Shown here: positions 39,576 through 50,186 of the stretch, in pieces
Layout of the letters: the number at the start of each line of letters is the position of its first letter
Numbering within the stretch: position 1 is the stretch's first letter
Origin: Providencia sneebia DSM 19967
Lineage (GTDB): Bacteria; Pseudomonadota; Gammaproteobacteria; Enterobacterales; Enterobacteriaceae
Assembly: GCF_000314895.2 (NCBI RefSeq)
Contig: NZ_CM001773.1
Span: forward strand, 950,489 to 1,014,488
DNA length: 64,000 nucleotides
Reading direction: 5' to 3'
The notes under the pieces: model-generated
Told to the model about the DNA's origin: nothing
The model's input: the letters and a program-made list of their open reading frames with translations, nothing else
The model's database searches: none
Translations under genes and position numbers: made by a program

Positions 39576-40426
39576 TACTTACGCTTTTCTAATGTTCTAT
39601 GGCGAGATTGCACATTTTTGCCACGGGAACGAAAATAGTCAGCGAGTTGCTCTGCGACATAGACTGAACGGTGCTTACCGCCAGTACAACCTATTGCTAC
39701 AGTTAAATAGCTACGGTTGTTGGTTTCCAGCATAGGCAACCAAAGCTCAAGATAACTACGAGTTTGATAAATAAAATTATGCACTTCTGTGTGTCTATCT
39801 AAAAATGCAGCCACAGGGCGGTCAAGCCCCGTCATTGGACGTAATTTAGGATCCCAGTGTGGGTTTGGTAAAAAACGCACATCGAAAACATAGTCTGCAT
39901 CAATAGGAATACCATGCTTAAAGCCGAAAGATTCAAATACCATGGTAAGTTCGCGTTCACGTTTACCAAGTAAGCGCGTTCTTAGCATTTCAGCAAGTTC
40001 ATGCACAGACATTTCAGATGTATCTATGACTAAATCTGCTCGTGACTTAAGTGGCTCTAACAGCTCATTTTCTTCGTCAATTGCACTTTCAAGTGATAAG
40101 TTTTTACTTGAAAGAGGATGCAGGCGACGGGTATCACTATAACGGCGAATTAAGGTGTTGCGATCAGCATCCAGAAACAGTAGTTGAGGTGAAAAGCTCG
40201 ACGGTAATCTATTGAGAGCTTCTTCAAAGATTTCTGGGTTATCTGGCATATTACGCACATCAATGCTGACTGCCGCAGATATATTGCGATCAGCGAGTGA
40301 ATCTGCCAGTTCTGGAAGTAGCACAACCGGCAGGTTATCCACACAATAGAAACCCATATCTTCCAGCGCACGTAAGGCAACGGATTTTCCCGAACCGGAA
40401 CGGCCACTGACAATCATCAGCACCAT
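39575..40426 (-). CDS. rapZ: RNase adapter protein RapZ
   Basis: Binds the small RNAs GlmY and GlmZ and presents GlmZ to RNase E, thereby tuning glucosamine-6-phosphate synthesis for the envelope. 283 aa. N-terminal kinase-like domain with Walker A GRSGSGKS (8-15) and Walker B-like [21 protein letters not shown]-terminal domain with [16 protein letters not shown]; a basic tail ([17 protein letters not shown]) used for RNA binding. Between ptsN and npr as in E. coli. Confidence 0.97.
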   Translation of the reverse strand: MVLMIVSGRSGSGKSVALRALEDMGFYCVDNLPVVLLPELADSLADRNISAAVSIDVRNMPDNPEIFEEALNRLPSSFSPQLLFLDADRNTLIRRYSDTRRLHPLSSKNLSLESAIDEENELLEPLKSRADLVIDTSEMSVHELAEMLRTRLLGKRERELTMVFESFGFKHGIPIDADYVFDVRFLPNPHWDPKLRPMTGLDRPVAAFLDRHTEVHNFIYQTRSYLELWLPMLETNNRSYLTVAIGCTGGKHRSVYVAEQLADYFRSRGKNVQSRHRTLEKRK

Positions 40427-40581
40427 GAGCTAACTCCCTTTTGTTTCTTCGCAATGATCATAAGATCATAATTAGTTGGACTATATGTTGTTTACGTTTT
40501 CGGGTACAGCTAATTCATATCATGATATCGATAATATAAAAACTTTATAATCATGTAACTATATGAAGGATAAATTATAAG

Positions 40582-41049
40582 TCACTCAGTAATGATATGG
40601 TACAACTCATCATCGCTTTGTGCTGATCTCAGACGTTTACATAGTGACTTATCGGCCAGTTTTTTGGCAATAAGTGATAATGTATGCAAGTGAGTTTTGC
40701 ACTGATCTGCTGGAACTAAGAGTGCAAACAGTAAATCAACAGGCTGATTATCAATAGCATCAAAGGCAATTGGCTCTTCAAGATGTAAGAATACGCCGAC
40801 GGCTTTAGCCTTTTCATCTTCACTGAGCTTACCATGAGGGATTGCAATCCCTCCGCCAATACCGGTTGTGCCAACTTTTTCTCTGGTTAATAAAGCTTCA
40901 AATACTGTATTTTCAGGTAATTCTAATTCAGCAGCGGCTAACTCACTAATAACCTCTAATGCCCGTTTTTTACTTGTGCAGGTCAGATTATTACGTGTAC
41001 AGGCTCGAGATAGCACAGTACTTAATTGAATTTCTATATCATTATTCAT
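40582..41049 (-). CDS. ptsN: Nitrogen regulatory PTS protein PtsN (EIIA-Ntr)
   Basis: Phosphate acceptor of the nitrogen PTS; its phosphorylation state controls K+ uptake, the PhoR system and amino-sugar synthesis. Starting at the ATG at 41047-41049 gives 155 aa opening MNNDIEIQLSTVLS, in line with E. coli MTNNDTTLQLSSVL; a GTG at 41061 would add four residues. The phosphorylated histidine is H72 in GIAIPHGK. Separated from rapZ by 155 bases and from hpf by about 100 bases. Confidence 0.95.
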   Translation of the reverse strand: MNNDIEIQLSTVLSRACTRNNLTCTSKKRALEVISELAAAELELPENTVFEALLTREKVGTTGIGGGIAIPHGKLSEDEKAKAVGVFLHLEEPIAFDAIDNQPVDLLFALLVPADQCKTHLHTLSLIAKKLADKSLCKRLRSAQSDDELYHIITE

Positions 41050-41148
41050 TTTATTATTCACTTAGGACTACAAAAACCAGATGATGGGGATCATCATCTG
41101 GTTTGTTACATGGATACCCAAAACAATGAGTTTGGGTATCTTAATGTA

Positions 41149-41436
41149 TTAATGTTGTCTCAGTTTTTCTTTATGCTTAGTTAATTGGCGTGATAGTTTC
41201 TCTACCAGCTGATCAATTGCAATATACATATCATCTTCTTCCGCTGAGGCATGGAGTTCTGCACCATTAACCTGCACAGTTGCTTCAGCAATTTGCTGAA
41301 CTTTTTCAACTTTCAAAATAACTTGGATACCATTGATGCGATCAAATAACTGTTCTAGTTTTTTGAGTTTTTTCTCAACGATTTCACGTAGTGCAGGAGT
41401 GAGGTCGATATTGTGTCCAGTGATCTGAAATTCCAT
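41149..41436 (-). CDS. hpf: Ribosome hibernation promoting factor HPF
   Basis: Short-form HPF of 95 aa that, with RMF, turns stationary-phase ribosomes into inactive 100S dimers. The beta-alpha-beta-beta-beta-alpha fold is evident, opening MEFQITGHNIDLTPALREIV and ending KHKEKLRQH with a basic helix. It lies directly downstream of rpoN (21 bases), the usual rpoN-hpf-ptsN order. Confidence 0.97.
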   Translation of the reverse strand: MEFQITGHNIDLTPALREIVEKKLKKLEQLFDRINGIQVILKVEKVQQIAEATVQVNGAELHASAEEDDMYIAIDQLVEKLSRQLTKHKEKLRQH

Positions 41437-41457
41437 ATAATCTTCCTTATTTTGTTG

Positions 41458-42903
41458 TTAAACCAATTGTTTACGTTGGTTTGAGGGCGGAATAGATAAC
41501 GATTCACGATATTTAGCAACAGTACGACGGGCAACTTGAATACCTTGTTCTGCTAGCAGACTTGCCAGTTTACTGTCACTTAATGGTTTTGCTGGATTTT
41601 CAGCAGCAACCAATTTTTTCACTAACGCGCGTATTGCAGTAGAAGAGGCTTCGCCTCCGCTATCAGTATTGACGTGGCTAGAGAAAAAGTATTTCAACTC
41701 AAAAATCCCTCTCGGACTATGGAGGAACTTTTGGGTTGTGACTCTTGAAATCGTGGATTCGTGCATATCAACCTGATAGGCAATATCAGCCAAGATCATC
41801 GGTTTCATATGCTCTTCCCCGAATTCAAAGAATTCTTGTTGCTGCTCTACAATACAGCTTGCCACTTTTAGCAGTGTTTCGTTTCGGCTCTCTAAACTTT
41901 TTATCAACCATTTTGCATCTTGTAAATGATTACGAATGTATTGTGAATCACTTTCATTAATTGAATCTTTTATCAAAGATGCATAATGCTGATTAATACC
42001 TAATTTAGGAATGCTATCTGTATTTAATTCAACTTGCCAGTGTCCGCTGACTTTTTTCACTAGAACATCAGGAATGACATATTCAGACTCTCCTGAATTG
42101 ATGGTTTGACCGGGTTTTGGGTTTAAAGCCAAAATTAAGTCGACAGCTATTTTTAATGCATCTTCTTTTAAGCGTGTTAACTTACTTAATTGACGAAAAT
42201 CGCGATTGGCCAGTAAATCGATGTGCTGGCTTATGATCATGCGAGCTTCATGTAAACCGACTGTTTCTTTAGGATAAAGAGATAATTGAATGAGTAGGCA
42301 CTCTTTTAGATCTTGCGCGGCAACCCCTAGAGGATCAAAGTGCTGGATACGTTTTAAGACCGCAATGACTTCTTCAAACGTAATTTCTGGATTATCAATC
42401 CCTTCATGAATATCTGTAATTGAGCTAGTGAGATAGCCAGAGTCATCAATTGAATCAATAATTGCCGTCGCGATTGCTCTATCTGTATCGGTAAACGGCG
42501 TTAACTCAGCTTGCCACGTGAGATAATCTTGTAATGTTTGGGTTGTTTCACCTTGGTAAACTGGCAATTCATCAAAGCTGTAGTCACTACTGGTGCCTGA
42601 GGGCGTTCCTGCGGAATAAATTTCATCCCAATCAGCATCTAAAGGCAGCTCTTCAGGCATATCACTTTTCTCAAGTGCATCCTTGGTATCAATTTCACTA
42701 CTATCGGATTCACTATCAGCAATACTAGTTGCTTCAGTTTGAGATTCGAGTTCTTCTAGCTCAAGTAGTGGGTTTGTTTCTAATGCTAACTGAACTTCTT
42801 GTTGTAGCTCAAGCGTAGACAATTGCAGCAAGCGGATAGCTTGTTGCAATTGTGGCGTCATCGCGAGTTGCTGACTGATTCTGAGCTGCAAACTTTGTTT
42901 CAT
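41458..42903 (-). CDS. rpoN: RNA polymerase sigma-54 factor RpoN
   Basis: Sigma factor for nitrogen, formate and stress genes; recognises -24/-12 promoters such as the one before fdhF here. 481 aa. Region I is Gln/Leu-rich ([20 protein letters not shown]), region II acidic (about 50-100), followed by the core-binding domain and the C-terminal RpoN box within [22 protein letters not shown]. It follows lptB by about 43 bases on the same strand, as in E. coli. Confidence 0.97.
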   Translation of the reverse strand: MKQSLQLRISQQLAMTPQLQQAIRLLQLSTLELQQEVQLALETNPLLELEELESQTEATSIADSESDSSEIDTKDALEKSDMPEELPLDADWDEIYSAGTPSGTSSDYSFDELPVYQGETTQTLQDYLTWQAELTPFTDTDRAIATAIIDSIDDSGYLTSSITDIHEGIDNPEITFEEVIAVLKRIQHFDPLGVAAQDLKECLLIQLSLYPKETVGLHEARMIISQHIDLLANRDFRQLSKLTRLKEDALKIAVDLILALNPKPGQTINSGESEYVIPDVLVKKVSGHWQVELNTDSIPKLGINQHYASLIKDSINESDSQYIRNHLQDAKWLIKSLESRNETLLKVASCIVEQQQEFFEFGEEHMKPMILADIAYQVDMHESTISRVTTQKFLHSPRGIFELKYFFSSHVNTDSGGEASSTAIRALVKKLVAAENPAKPLSDSKLASLLAEQGIQVARRTVAKYRESLSIPPSNQRKQLV

Positions 42904-42946
42904 GAATGGCTTATATCTCTATTTCAATTAAAAATTTGCTTGATGA

Positions 42947-43672
42947 CTACAACCGGAAACCTTCCCCTAAATAGACACGTTTAACTTGTTCATTTTCAAG
43001 GATCATTTTAGGTGTACCGTATGCAATCAAGTGGCCTTGGCTCACAATATAGGCTCTTTCACAAACATCGAGTGTTTCACGAACATTATGGTCAGTAATT
43101 AAAACGCCTAAGCCATAATCACGTAAATGCTGAATAATTTTTTTGATATCTAATACTGATATCGGGTCAACCCCAGCAAAAGGTTCATCTAAAAGAATAA
43201 ACTTAGGGTTTGCTGCCAATGCGCGAGCTATTTCAACACGGCGGCGTTCGCCACCTGATAATGATTGACCCAAACTATCACGCAGGTGAGTGATATTAAA
43301 CTCTTCCATCAACTCCTCTGCACGCTCTTTACGCTGCTGTGAATTTAAGTCATCGCGTATCTCTAATACCGCCATTAAGTTGTTATATACACTAAGGCGA
43401 CGGAAAATTGAGGCTTCCTGCGGGAGATAACCAATACCGCGACGGGCACGTTCGTGCAGTGGTAACAAACTAATATCGTCACCATCAATTAAAATTTTAC
43501 CCGCATCTCGCTGCACTATTCCGACCACCATATAAAAGGTGGTTGTTTTTCCTGCACCGTTGGGACCTAACAGGCCAACAATTTCACCGGATCTCACTTC
43601 AAGGCTGACATCTTCCACAACCTTACGTTTTTTATATGACTTTGCCAGATTCTCTACGGTCAATATCGCCAT
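42947..43672 (-). CDS. lptB: LPS export ATPase LptB
   Basis: ATPase of the LptB2FGC complex that extracts LPS from the inner membrane. 241 aa; Walker [10 protein letters not shown] at 36-44, signature [13 protein letters not shown], Walker [14 protein letters not shown], and the H-loop ITDHNVRE. The C-terminal YLGEGFRL tail is typical of LptB. It begins five bases after lptA stops. Confidence 0.97.
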   Translation of the reverse strand: MAILTVENLAKSYKKRKVVEDVSLEVRSGEIVGLLGPNGAGKTTTFYMVVGIVQRDAGKILIDGDDISLLPLHERARRGIGYLPQEASIFRRLSVYNNLMAVLEIRDDLNSQQRKERAEELMEEFNITHLRDSLGQSLSGGERRRVEIARALAANPKFILLDEPFAGVDPISVLDIKKIIQHLRDYGLGVLITDHNVRETLDVCERAYIVSQGHLIAYGTPKMILENEQVKRVYLGEGFRL

Positions 43673-43677
43673 AACGA

Positions 43678-44226
43678 TTATTTACTCTTTCCGTTGTTTG
43701 TTGCCGGGCCTTTTTCTTGTAGCTGGGATGGCAATATTACTGTTGTCACACGTTTACCTTTATCACTAAAAGCTTCCATTTGTTGTGTTGGCACCATATA
43801 GGTGATCCTATCACCTTTAATATTACTGTCTAACTGCTCAAGATAGGCATTACCCGTTAATGTCAGTAGCTGTTTATCAACTTCATAACGTGCTTTATTC
43901 GAATGGCCTTTAATTGGCTTACCGTCATCTTGTAATTGGTAGAATGTAACAGGATTACCATAAGCTTCTACAATTATTTTGTCAGGATTATTATTCTGGC
44001 GCGTGACGACAACTTTATTAGCTCGAATATCAATAGAACCTTGTTTTATAATGACATCATCACTAAATGTTGTGATGTTTTTTTCTAAATCAAGAGATTG
44101 CTTAACAGAGTTAATTGTCATTGGCTGTTTCGTGTCATCTTTCAACGCGAATGCAGGAACGCTAAGAGCAAAAATTGCGCTGGCAACAATTCCTTGAATA
44201 AAATGCTTTTTATTTACTTGATTCAT
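43678..44226 (-). CDS. lptA: Periplasmic LPS-transport protein LptA
   Basis: Beta-jellyroll protein that bridges the periplasm between LptC and LptD for LPS. I chose the ATG at 44224-44226 (182 aa; E. coli 185), giving a signal peptide that cleaves after SVPAFA (residue 27); a longer frame to 44268 would run deep into lptC. Motifs include [15 protein letters not shown] and [13 protein letters not shown]. The start lies inside the end of lptC (17-base overlap), so translation is coupled. Confidence 0.95.
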   Translation of the reverse strand: MNQVNKKHFIQGIVASAIFALSVPAFALKDDTKQPMTINSVKQSLDLEKNITTFSDDVIIKQGSIDIRANKVVVTRQNNNPDKIIVEAYGNPVTFYQLQDDGKPIKGHSNKARYEVDKQLLTLTGNAYLEQLDSNIKGDRITYMVPTQQMEAFSDKGKRVTTVILPSQLQEKGPATNNGKSK

Positions 44227-44803
44227 TTTTTTGCTCTTCTTTTTGTAGAACATAATAAGTTTTAACATCTTCGATTAATTCTGCCGTTCGATTACGCAAA
44301 TTGCCACGCATTTTTAAACCAGTAGAATTTAGCCCCTGCCCAATAATTGTAACTCTGTCATCGGATGAAACATCTTGTGTGACAAGATTGATGACAGCGC
44401 TTTGCGTTGTAATTCGCTGAATTTGCGAATCAGGACTTAAACTACTCACAAACACATCATCGTACAGATAAAGAACTCTATCATTTGTAAGCTTAGCTTT
44501 ATGTGAGCTTACGATCCAAGTTGGAACACCGGATTCGTTATAAGTCGTTAAAACGGGTTTTGTAAACCATGTCACTTTTTCATTGGTGTAGTTATCAATT
44601 TTTTCTGACACAAGTTTATAGGCCAAATCCCCCGTTAGATTATAGACCAGCGTCACTGAATCATCAGTCTGATAATTAGGCTGACTGCTATCAACGGTAT
44701 TGATTATCGGCTCATCAGTATTATAACCCGCTAAATTCCAACCGATCAGACCAAGGGCAACCAAGGATAGCAGGATGATTAACCATTTTTTAGTGTTGCT
44801 CAT
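44210..44803 (-). CDS. lptC: LPS export protein LptC
   Basis: Bitopic membrane protein that takes LPS from LptB2FG and hands it to LptA. 197 aa; a single N-terminal membrane helix (about 7-25) is followed by a periplasmic jellyroll with the conserved PTWIVSSHKAKLTNDRVLYLYDDV and TQDVSSDDRVTI stretches. It is 15 bases downstream of kdsC and overlaps lptA. Confidence 0.95.
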   Translation of the reverse strand: MSNTKKWLIILLSLVALGLIGWNLAGYNTDEPIINTVDSSQPNYQTDDSVTLVYNLTGDLAYKLVSEKIDNYTNEKVTWFTKPVLTTYNESGVPTWIVSSHKAKLTNDRVLYLYDDVFVSSLSPDSQIQRITTQSAVINLVTQDVSSDDRVTIIGQGLNSTGLKMRGNLRNRTAELIEDVKTYYVLQKEEQKNESSK

Positions 44804-44818
44804 GTGTATATTTATTCT

Positions 44819-45382
44819 TTATATTGATAAGCCTTTAGCTTCATCTAATTTATTCTGTGCCAGTAGTATGAGGTCACAGAGTTCACGAACAGCACCTTTA
44901 CCACCACCGATTTGCGTTACATAATCCGCTTTAGGTAATAGCAAAGGATGCGCATCAGCAACAGCAACAGAAAGTCCTACTCTAGCCATGACCGGCCAGT
45001 CAATCAGATCATCACCAATATATGCTGTTTCTTCTTCAGTTAACTTCAGTGTATCTAACAGTTTGTTATACGCCAAAAGCTTATTGCTTTGACCTTGGTA
45101 AAGATATGTAATGCCTAGAGTCTTTGCTCTATCTTCAAGTAATTTCGCTTTTCGACCTGTAATAATAGCGACTTCAATGTTAGATGTAAGTAAACAGCGA
45201 ATGCCATAACCATCACGAACATTAAACGCTTTTAACTCTTCACCATTATTACCCATATAAATCAGCCCGTCAGACATCACGCCATCAACATCACAGATTA
45301 ACAGCTTAATTTTGGCAGCTTTCTCTAAAACTGTCTTAGCAATAGGGCCATAACAGGTATTTTGATAATTGGAATGCATCAT
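44819..45382 (-). CDS. kdsC: KDO 8-phosphate phosphatase KdsC
   Basis: HAD-family phosphatase that removes phosphate from KDO-8-P to give KDO for LPS core. 187 aa; motif I DVDGVMSDG (Asp31 and Asp33), motif II ITGRK, and motif III GDDLIDWPVM are clear, and the protein lacks a cap domain as expected. Start could be either of two adjacent ATGs (45382 or 45379). Lies between kdsD and lptC, so KDO synthesis and LPS export are one transcription unit. Confidence 0.96.
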   Translation of the reverse strand: MMHSNYQNTCYGPIAKTVLEKAAKIKLLICDVDGVMSDGLIYMGNNGEELKAFNVRDGYGIRCLLTSNIEVAIITGRKAKLLEDRAKTLGITYLYQGQSNKLLAYNKLLDTLKLTEEETAYIGDDLIDWPVMARVGLSVAVADAHPLLLPKADYVTQIGGGKGAVRELCDLILLAQNKLDEAKGLSI

Positions 45383-45392
45383 AATTCCTTGT

Positions 45393-46361
45393 TTATACTA
45401 CACCAGCTTGTAGAAGGTCATGCATATGTAGCACACCAACGAGTTTATTACCTTCTGCAACCATAAGTGAAGTGACATGTTTAGATTGCATAAGGTTGAG
45501 CGCTTCTACGGCAAGAATATTTGGCGTTACTCTAATACCACCTGCTGTCATGACATCGGCAATTTTTGCATTGTTGAGGTCAATCCCCATGTCAAAAATA
45601 CGGCGTAAGTCACCATCGGTAAAAATACCCTCGATATTCATTTGCTGATCACAAATGACCGTCATTCCCAATTTTTTACGAGTGATCTCAATAAGAGCTT
45701 CGCGTAATGTTGCAGTTTGTGGAATATGCGGAATATCATCACCGACTGTCATTAAATCACGAACTAAAAGTAAAAGTTTGCGCCCAAGTGCGCCACCTGG
45801 GTGTGAAAGTGCAAAATCTTCAGGGGTAAAACCTCTTGCAGTGAGAAGTGCAATAGCAAGGGCATCGCCCATGACAAGTGTTGCTGTTGTGCTGGTGGTA
45901 GGCGCAAGCCCTAAAGGACAAGCTTCGCGTGGAACTTTGATGCACAAATGGATATCAGCATATTTTCCCATATTACTGTTTGGGTTGTTCGTCATACAAA
46001 TTAATGGAACACCAATACGTTTTAATACAGGTAATAAAGCAAGGATTTCACCAGATTCACCAGAATTTGAAATTGCCAGAACAATATCTTGGTTAGTTAT
46101 CATTCCTAGGTCACCATGGCTGGCTTCACCAGGATGGACAAAAAATGAAGGCGTGCCTGTGCTTGCCAGCGTTGCTGCAATCTTACGTCCAATATGGCCC
46201 GATTTTCCCATTCCCATAACAACAACTTTTCCCTGACAAGCCGAAATTTTCTGACATGCACGAGTAAAATCATCATTAATATATTGTTCTAAGTTTTTTA
46301 AGCTTTCACTTTCAATCTGGAGAACTTCTTTACCTACTTGCTGAAAATCGATGTTTGACAT
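45393..46361 (-). CDS. kdsD: D-arabinose 5-phosphate isomerase KdsD
   Basis: Converts ribulose-5-P to arabinose-5-P, the first step of KDO synthesis. 322 aa: SIS domain (about 40-175) with MGMGKSGHIGRKIAATLASTG and ISNSGESGE motifs, then two CBS domains (about 205-320) ending VGVLHMHDLLQAGVV. First gene of the kdsD-kdsC-lptCAB-rpoN-hpf-ptsN-rapZ-npr run. In E. coli yrbG precedes it; here that gene is missing and a 712-bp gap follows. Confidence 0.96.
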   Translation of the reverse strand: MSNIDFQQVGKEVLQIESESLKNLEQYINDDFTRACQKISACQGKVVVMGMGKSGHIGRKIAATLASTGTPSFFVHPGEASHGDLGMITNQDIVLAISNSGESGEILALLPVLKRIGVPLICMTNNPNSNMGKYADIHLCIKVPREACPLGLAPTTSTTATLVMGDALAIALLTARGFTPEDFALSHPGGALGRKLLLLVRDLMTVGDDIPHIPQTATLREALIEITRKKLGMTVICDQQMNIEGIFTDGDLRRIFDMGIDLNNAKIADVMTAGGIRVTPNILAVEALNLMQSKHVTSLMVAEGNKLVGVLHMHDLLQAGVV

Positions 46362-47073
46362 TTTCTATTCCATGCGTAGTTTTTTAGTTAATCGGATGAG
46401 CGTGTCAGAATTGTATAACGAATACTTACTATCAGTAAGTGCTTTGTCCTAATTCAGTGATTATTCATATACAAAGACATTTAATTAGTTTGTTAGTGTA
46501 ACAATAATTTGAGTCGATCAACGGCTTCTTATCATTAGCATCATAAACTAAATAAAAAACGATAAATTTTAGTATTCTCAATGAAATAGTAATATGAAGC
46601 CTACAAGTTTTAACATTTAAGATAAAGTTGCTTCAATAAAACAAAGGGAAAGGCGAAATTTACTCTATGATTGGCTTGAATGATCATGGATAATTTCGCA
46701 TCCACATATTTTATATTAAATTAAGTTATATTCTGTTTTAATCGTTATACTTATAAACAATTTTATATTGAATTAAATGGGTATAATTTTGACGTTTTGA
46801 TTATTAAAATAGATTAAAAACAATAGATTATGCGGTTGTCAGTATAAGTTACAAAGAGGCTAAGTTACCAAGAATATAAGTAGAGCTTATCCTTTATTAC
46901 AAACAATTAGGTCGTAATATCAGATTAACTCCTATTCATCTACTTTATCAGATTGAGTATGAGTATATTGCTGGTAAGTGTTAGACGACATGATATGTAT
47001 CAAGACAATTTGAGTTGTATGTAGATAACAACCCTTCCGTTTGTAATAGAACGGAGAAAATGAGCTATAACTA
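46362..47073. other. Divergent intergenic region kdsD-mlaF
   Basis: 712 bp, strongly AT-rich. It must contain the promoters of both the kdsD-npr run and the mla-murA run. In E. coli yrbG occupies part of this interval; no remnant is recognised. A degenerate repeat core (CAAGACAATTTGAGTTGTAT) lies at 47001-47020. The last 40 bases hold a small hairpin and a four-codon mini-ORF before mlaF (listed). Confidence 0.55.
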
Positions 47074-47074
47074 A
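47060..47074 (+). other. Four-codon mini-ORF leading into mlaF
   Basis: ATG-AGC-TAT-AAC-TAA, whose stop overlaps the mlaF ATG as TAATG. The only Shine-Dalgarno-like sequence, GGAG at 47053-47056, is close to this mini-ORF (three bases) and 17 bases from mlaF, too far for direct use. A 6-bp stem (TCCGTT 47036-47041 / AACGGA 47050-47055) covers part of that site. Re-initiation on mlaF is inference. Confidence 0.4.
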
Positions 47075-47877
47075 TGCAAGCACAGACAGATAACTTGATT
47101 GAAATACGTGACATGTCTTTTACTCGCGGTAATAGAAAAATATTTGAGAATATTAACCTCACTGTTCCTAGAGGAAAAATTACTGCGATTATGGGACCAT
47201 CTGGGATTGGTAAAACAACCTTGTTGCGTTTGATTGGCGGACAGTTACGCCCAAGTCATGGGGAAATTTGGTTTGATGGTGATAATATTCCCGCATTATC
47301 ACGTTCAAAATTATATCAAGCCCGTAAAAAAATGAGCATGTTATTCCAGTCAGGGGCACTTTTTACTGACATTGATGTGTTCAATAATGTGGCTTTTCCA
47401 TTACGGGAGCATACAGACTTACCTGAATCATTGATTCATACAACGGTAATGATGAAACTCGAAGCTGTCGGGCTTCGTGGAGCGGCTCAACTCATGCCTT
47501 CTGAATTATCAGGTGGTATGGCAAGGCGAGCAGCATTAGCTCGGGCAATTGCGCTTGATCCTGAGCTAATTATGTTTGATGAACCTTTCGTAGGGCAAGA
47601 TCCTATCACGATGGGGGTATTGGTAAAATTAATTGACGAGCTAAACCAAGCACTTGGTGTAACTTGTGTCGTTGTTTCACATGATGTTCCTGAAGTGCTA
47701 AGTATAGCGGATGAAGCTTATATTGTTGCGCAGCAGCATGTTATTGCAAAAGGAACCAGTGAGGAGCTGCGTGAGAATCAAGATCCTCGCGTTAGGCAGT
47801 TTTTAGATGGCATCGCTGATGGGCCTGTCCCATTCCGTTTTCCCGCCAATGATTATCTGGCTGATTTATTAGGGTAA
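47074..47877 (+). CDS. mlaF: Phospholipid transport ATPase MlaF
   Basis: ATPase of the Mla system that keeps phospholipids out of the outer leaflet of the outer membrane. 267 aa; Walker [10 protein letters not shown] at 41-49, signature [15 protein letters not shown], Walker [15 protein letters not shown]-loop VVSHD, and the C-terminal [18 protein letters not shown] tail that contacts MlaB. First of mlaFEDCB; the start is supported by alignment with E. coli but has no well-placed ribosome site (see mini-ORF). Confidence 0.96.
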   Translation: MQAQTDNLIEIRDMSFTRGNRKIFENINLTVPRGKITAIMGPSGIGKTTLLRLIGGQLRPSHGEIWFDGDNIPALSRSKLYQARKKMSMLFQSGALFTDIDVFNNVAFPLREHTDLPESLIHTTVMMKLEAVGLRGAAQLMPSELSGGMARRAALARAIALDPELIMFDEPFVGQDPITMGVLVKLIDELNQALGVTCVVVSHDVPEVLSIADEAYIVAQQHVIAKGTSEELRENQDPRVRQFLDGIADGPVPFRFPANDYLADLLG

Positions 47878-47882
47878 AAAAG

Positions 47883-48665
47883 ATGATAGTAAAGGCAATC
47901 GCTGCCTTCGGACGTCGGTGGATTGATATTTTTGCGGCCTTTGGACGAGCAGGATATATGTTGTTTCGTGCCATCGTTGGAAAACCAGAGTTTTCTAAGC
48001 AATGGCCATTATTAGTTAAACAATTATATGCAGTTGGTGTGCAATCATTACTGATTATTGCCGTTTCAGGTTTGTTTATCGGTATGGTTTTAGGACTACA
48101 GGGTTATCTTGTCCTGACAACATTTAGTGCTGAAGCAAGTTTAGGCATGATGGTGGCTTTATCACTGCTACGAGAGTTAGGGCCTGTTGTCACGGCTTTA
48201 TTGTTTGCAGGCCGCGCAGGGTCAGCACTTACAGCTGAAATTGGTTTGATGAAAGCCACAGAGCAAATATCGAGTCTTGAAATGATGGCGGTCGATCCGC
48301 TACGGCGCGTTATTGCTCCGCGTTTCTGGGCTGGGTTTATTAGTATGCCATTGTTATCGCTAATATTTGTTGCCGTTGGTATTTTAGGTGGCGCATTAGT
48401 GGGGGTTGATTGGAAAGGAATTGATGAGGGCTTTTTCTGGTCATCAATGCAATCTTCAATTGAATGGCGTCATGATATTGTCAATTGTTTTATTAAGAGT
48501 CTGGTCTTTGCCATAACTGTCACATGGATAGCTTTGTTTAATGGTTATGACGCCATTCCAACTTCGGAAGGTATTAGCAAAGCAACAACACGAACCGTTG
48601 TTCATGCATCATTAGCGGTTCTAGGATTGGATTTTGTACTTACAGCACTGATGTTTGGGAATTAA
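47883..48665 (+). CDS. mlaE: Phospholipid transport permease MlaE
   Basis: Inner-membrane permease of the MlaFEDB complex. 260 aa, with an N-terminal amphipathic interface helix and about five membrane segments; conserved MlaE stretches include [45 protein letters not shown] and [25 protein letters not shown], the last being the coupling-helix region. It follows mlaF by five bases. Confidence 0.96.
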   Translation: MIVKAIAAFGRRWIDIFAAFGRAGYMLFRAIVGKPEFSKQWPLLVKQLYAVGVQSLLIIAVSGLFIGMVLGLQGYLVLTTFSAEASLGMMVALSLLRELGPVVTALLFAGRAGSALTAEIGLMKATEQISSLEMMAVDPLRRVIAPRFWAGFISMPLLSLIFVAVGILGGALVGVDWKGIDEGFFWSSMQSSIEWRHDIVNCFIKSLVFAITVTWIALFNGYDAIPTSEGISKATTRTVVHASLAVLGLDFVLTALMFGN

Positions 48666-48668
48666 GCC

Positions 48669-49166
48669 ATGCAAAGTAAAAAAAGTGAAATATGGGTAGG
48701 GTGTTTTATGTTGCTGGCGATTGCCGCAATAATTTTTCTGTGTTTAAAAGTGGCTGATATAAAATCCATTGGTAATCAGTCAACATATACAGTCTCTGCT
48801 TCTTTTGAAAACATCGGCGGTTTAAAAGTCGGCTCGCCTGTCAAAGTTGGAGGCGTGGTCGTTGGCCGAGTTTCAAGCATTAATTTGAATAAAGAGAATT
48901 ATGTTCCTGACATAAAAATTGATTTATTAAGTGAATATGACAACATTCCAGATTCAAGTTCATTATCCATTAGAACATCCGGATTATTAGGTGAGCAATA
49001 TATCGCGATGAATATTGGTCCGCATGATGAAGAATTTGGCACTGAACTTTTAAAAAATGGCAGTCGTCTCGAAAATACCAAACCAGCACTGGTTTTAGAA
49101 GATTTGATAGGACAGTTCTTATATAAAAGCGGTGATGGCAGTAGCGCTGAACCTGCAACAAATTAA
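48669..49166 (+). CDS. mlaD: MCE-domain protein MlaD
   Basis: Anchored periplasmic protein forming a hexameric ring that passes lipid between MlaC and MlaE. 165 aa: a membrane helix (about 9-28), the MCE domain (about 38-118, with FENIGGLKVGSPVKVGGVVVGRV), a hydrophobic loop, and a C-terminal helix ending EDLIGQFLY. Slightly shorter than E. coli MlaD (183 aa). Three bases after mlaE. Confidence 0.95.
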   Translation: MQSKKSEIWVGCFMLLAIAAIIFLCLKVADIKSIGNQSTYTVSASFENIGGLKVGSPVKVGGVVVGRVSSINLNKENYVPDIKIDLLSEYDNIPDSSSLSIRTSGLLGEQYIAMNIGPHDEEFGTELLKNGSRLENTKPALVLEDLIGQFLYKSGDGSSAEPATN

Positions 49167-49201
49167 TTCGACAATCCATACGAATTTAGAGGGAAAAGAT
49201 T

Positions 49202-49828
49202 ATGTTTAAGCGCTTGATGATGATAGCAATGCTAGCAATCGCACCGTTTGCGATGGCAGTTGATCAAACCAATCCATATAAATTAATGGATGAGGCAGCA
49301 GAAAAAACCTTTACTCGCCTTAAAAATGAACAAACCTTAATCCGCAAAGATCCTAACTATTTGCGAACAGTTGTGCGTGAAGAATTATTGCCTTATGTGC
49401 AAGTCAGATATGCAGGTGCATTAGTTCTTGGAACGTATTATAAAAATGCAACGCCTGCTGAACGTGACGCCTATTTTAAGGCTTTTGAAGCTTATCTTGA
49501 GCAAGTATATGGTCAAGCATTGGCAATGTATCATGGTCAAACATATCAAATTGCTCCAGAGCAACCATTAGGTGATAAAAACATTGTTGCCATTCGCGTG
49601 ACTATCCTTGATAAAGATGGACGACCACCTGTTCGTCTCGATTTTCAATGGCGAAAAAATAGTAAAACTGGATACTGGCAAGCTTACGACATGATTGCTG
49701 AAGGGATCAGTATGATTACAACTAAGCAAAACGAGTGGGGCGATATTCTTCGTAAAGATGGCATTGCAGGTCTAACTAAACAATTAGAAATTAATGCAAA
49801 AGCACCCATTACGTTAGAAGAGAAATAA
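49202..49828 (+). CDS. mlaC: Periplasmic phospholipid carrier MlaC
   Basis: Soluble shuttle between MlaA-porin at the outer membrane and MlaD. 208 aa with a signal peptide ([19 protein letters not shown], cleavage before VDQTNPY). The mature part resembles E. coli MlaC through [34 protein letters not shown] and [37 protein letters not shown] precedes the ATG. Confidence 0.95.
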   Translation: MFKRLMMIAMLAIAPFAMAVDQTNPYKLMDEAAEKTFTRLKNEQTLIRKDPNYLRTVVREELLPYVQVRYAGALVLGTYYKNATPAERDAYFKAFEAYLEQVYGQALAMYHGQTYQIAPEQPLGDKNIVAIRVTILDKDGRPPVRLDFQWRKNSKTGYWQAYDMIAEGISMITTKQNEWGDILRKDGIAGLTKQLEINAKAPITLEEK

Positions 49829-49832
49829 TCTG

Positions 49833-50126
49833 ATGAGTAATCACGCATTATCATGGACGCAGTCTGAGGCAACATTGTTACTCACTGGTACTTTGAACCG
49901 AGAATCTTTGTTAGCATTTTGGAAACAGCGAGATAGCCTTCTTAAACATGTTGAGCTGCTTGACGTTTCTGGGCTACATCACGTTGATTCAACAGGTCTT
50001 GCTATGTTAGTGCGTTTGAAAGGCGAATTTATAGAACAAAAGCGCTTTTTGAATATCATTGGTATGAGTGATAATTTGCTGACATTAATGGAGCTTTATA
50101 GCGTTAAGTCATTATTGTTAGATTGA
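49833..50126 (+). CDS. mlaB: STAS-domain protein MlaB
   Basis: Cytoplasmic STAS-domain subunit that binds MlaF and is needed for assembly and activity of MlaFEDB. 97 aa with the conserved DVSGLHHVDSTGLAMLVRLKG motif, whose Ser/Thr in DSTG is the conserved STAS residue. Four bases after mlaC; a strong terminator follows, so mlaFEDCB ends here. Confidence 0.94.
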   Translation: MSNHALSWTQSEATLLLTGTLNRESLLAFWKQRDSLLKHVELLDVSGLHHVDSTGLAMLVRLKGEFIEQKRFLNIIGMSDNLLTLMELYSVKSLLLD

Positions 50127-50148
50127 GTCAATTAATGTAAAAAATGGG

Positions 50149-50186
50149 CGCCTCTGTGTGTTTTATACACCAGAGGCGTTTTCTTT
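50149..50186 (+). terminator. Terminator of mlaFEDCB
   Basis: CGCCTCTG / CAGAGGCG stem with an inner GTG/CAC extension, followed by TTTTCTTT; 22 bases after the mlaB stop. Confidence 0.88.

Noticed and set aside
45655..46236. 193-codon open frame on the plus strand inside kdsD
   Set aside because: Fully antisense to the highly conserved kdsD; no family resemblance and rich in Ser/Pro/Ile as expected for the complement of coding DNA.
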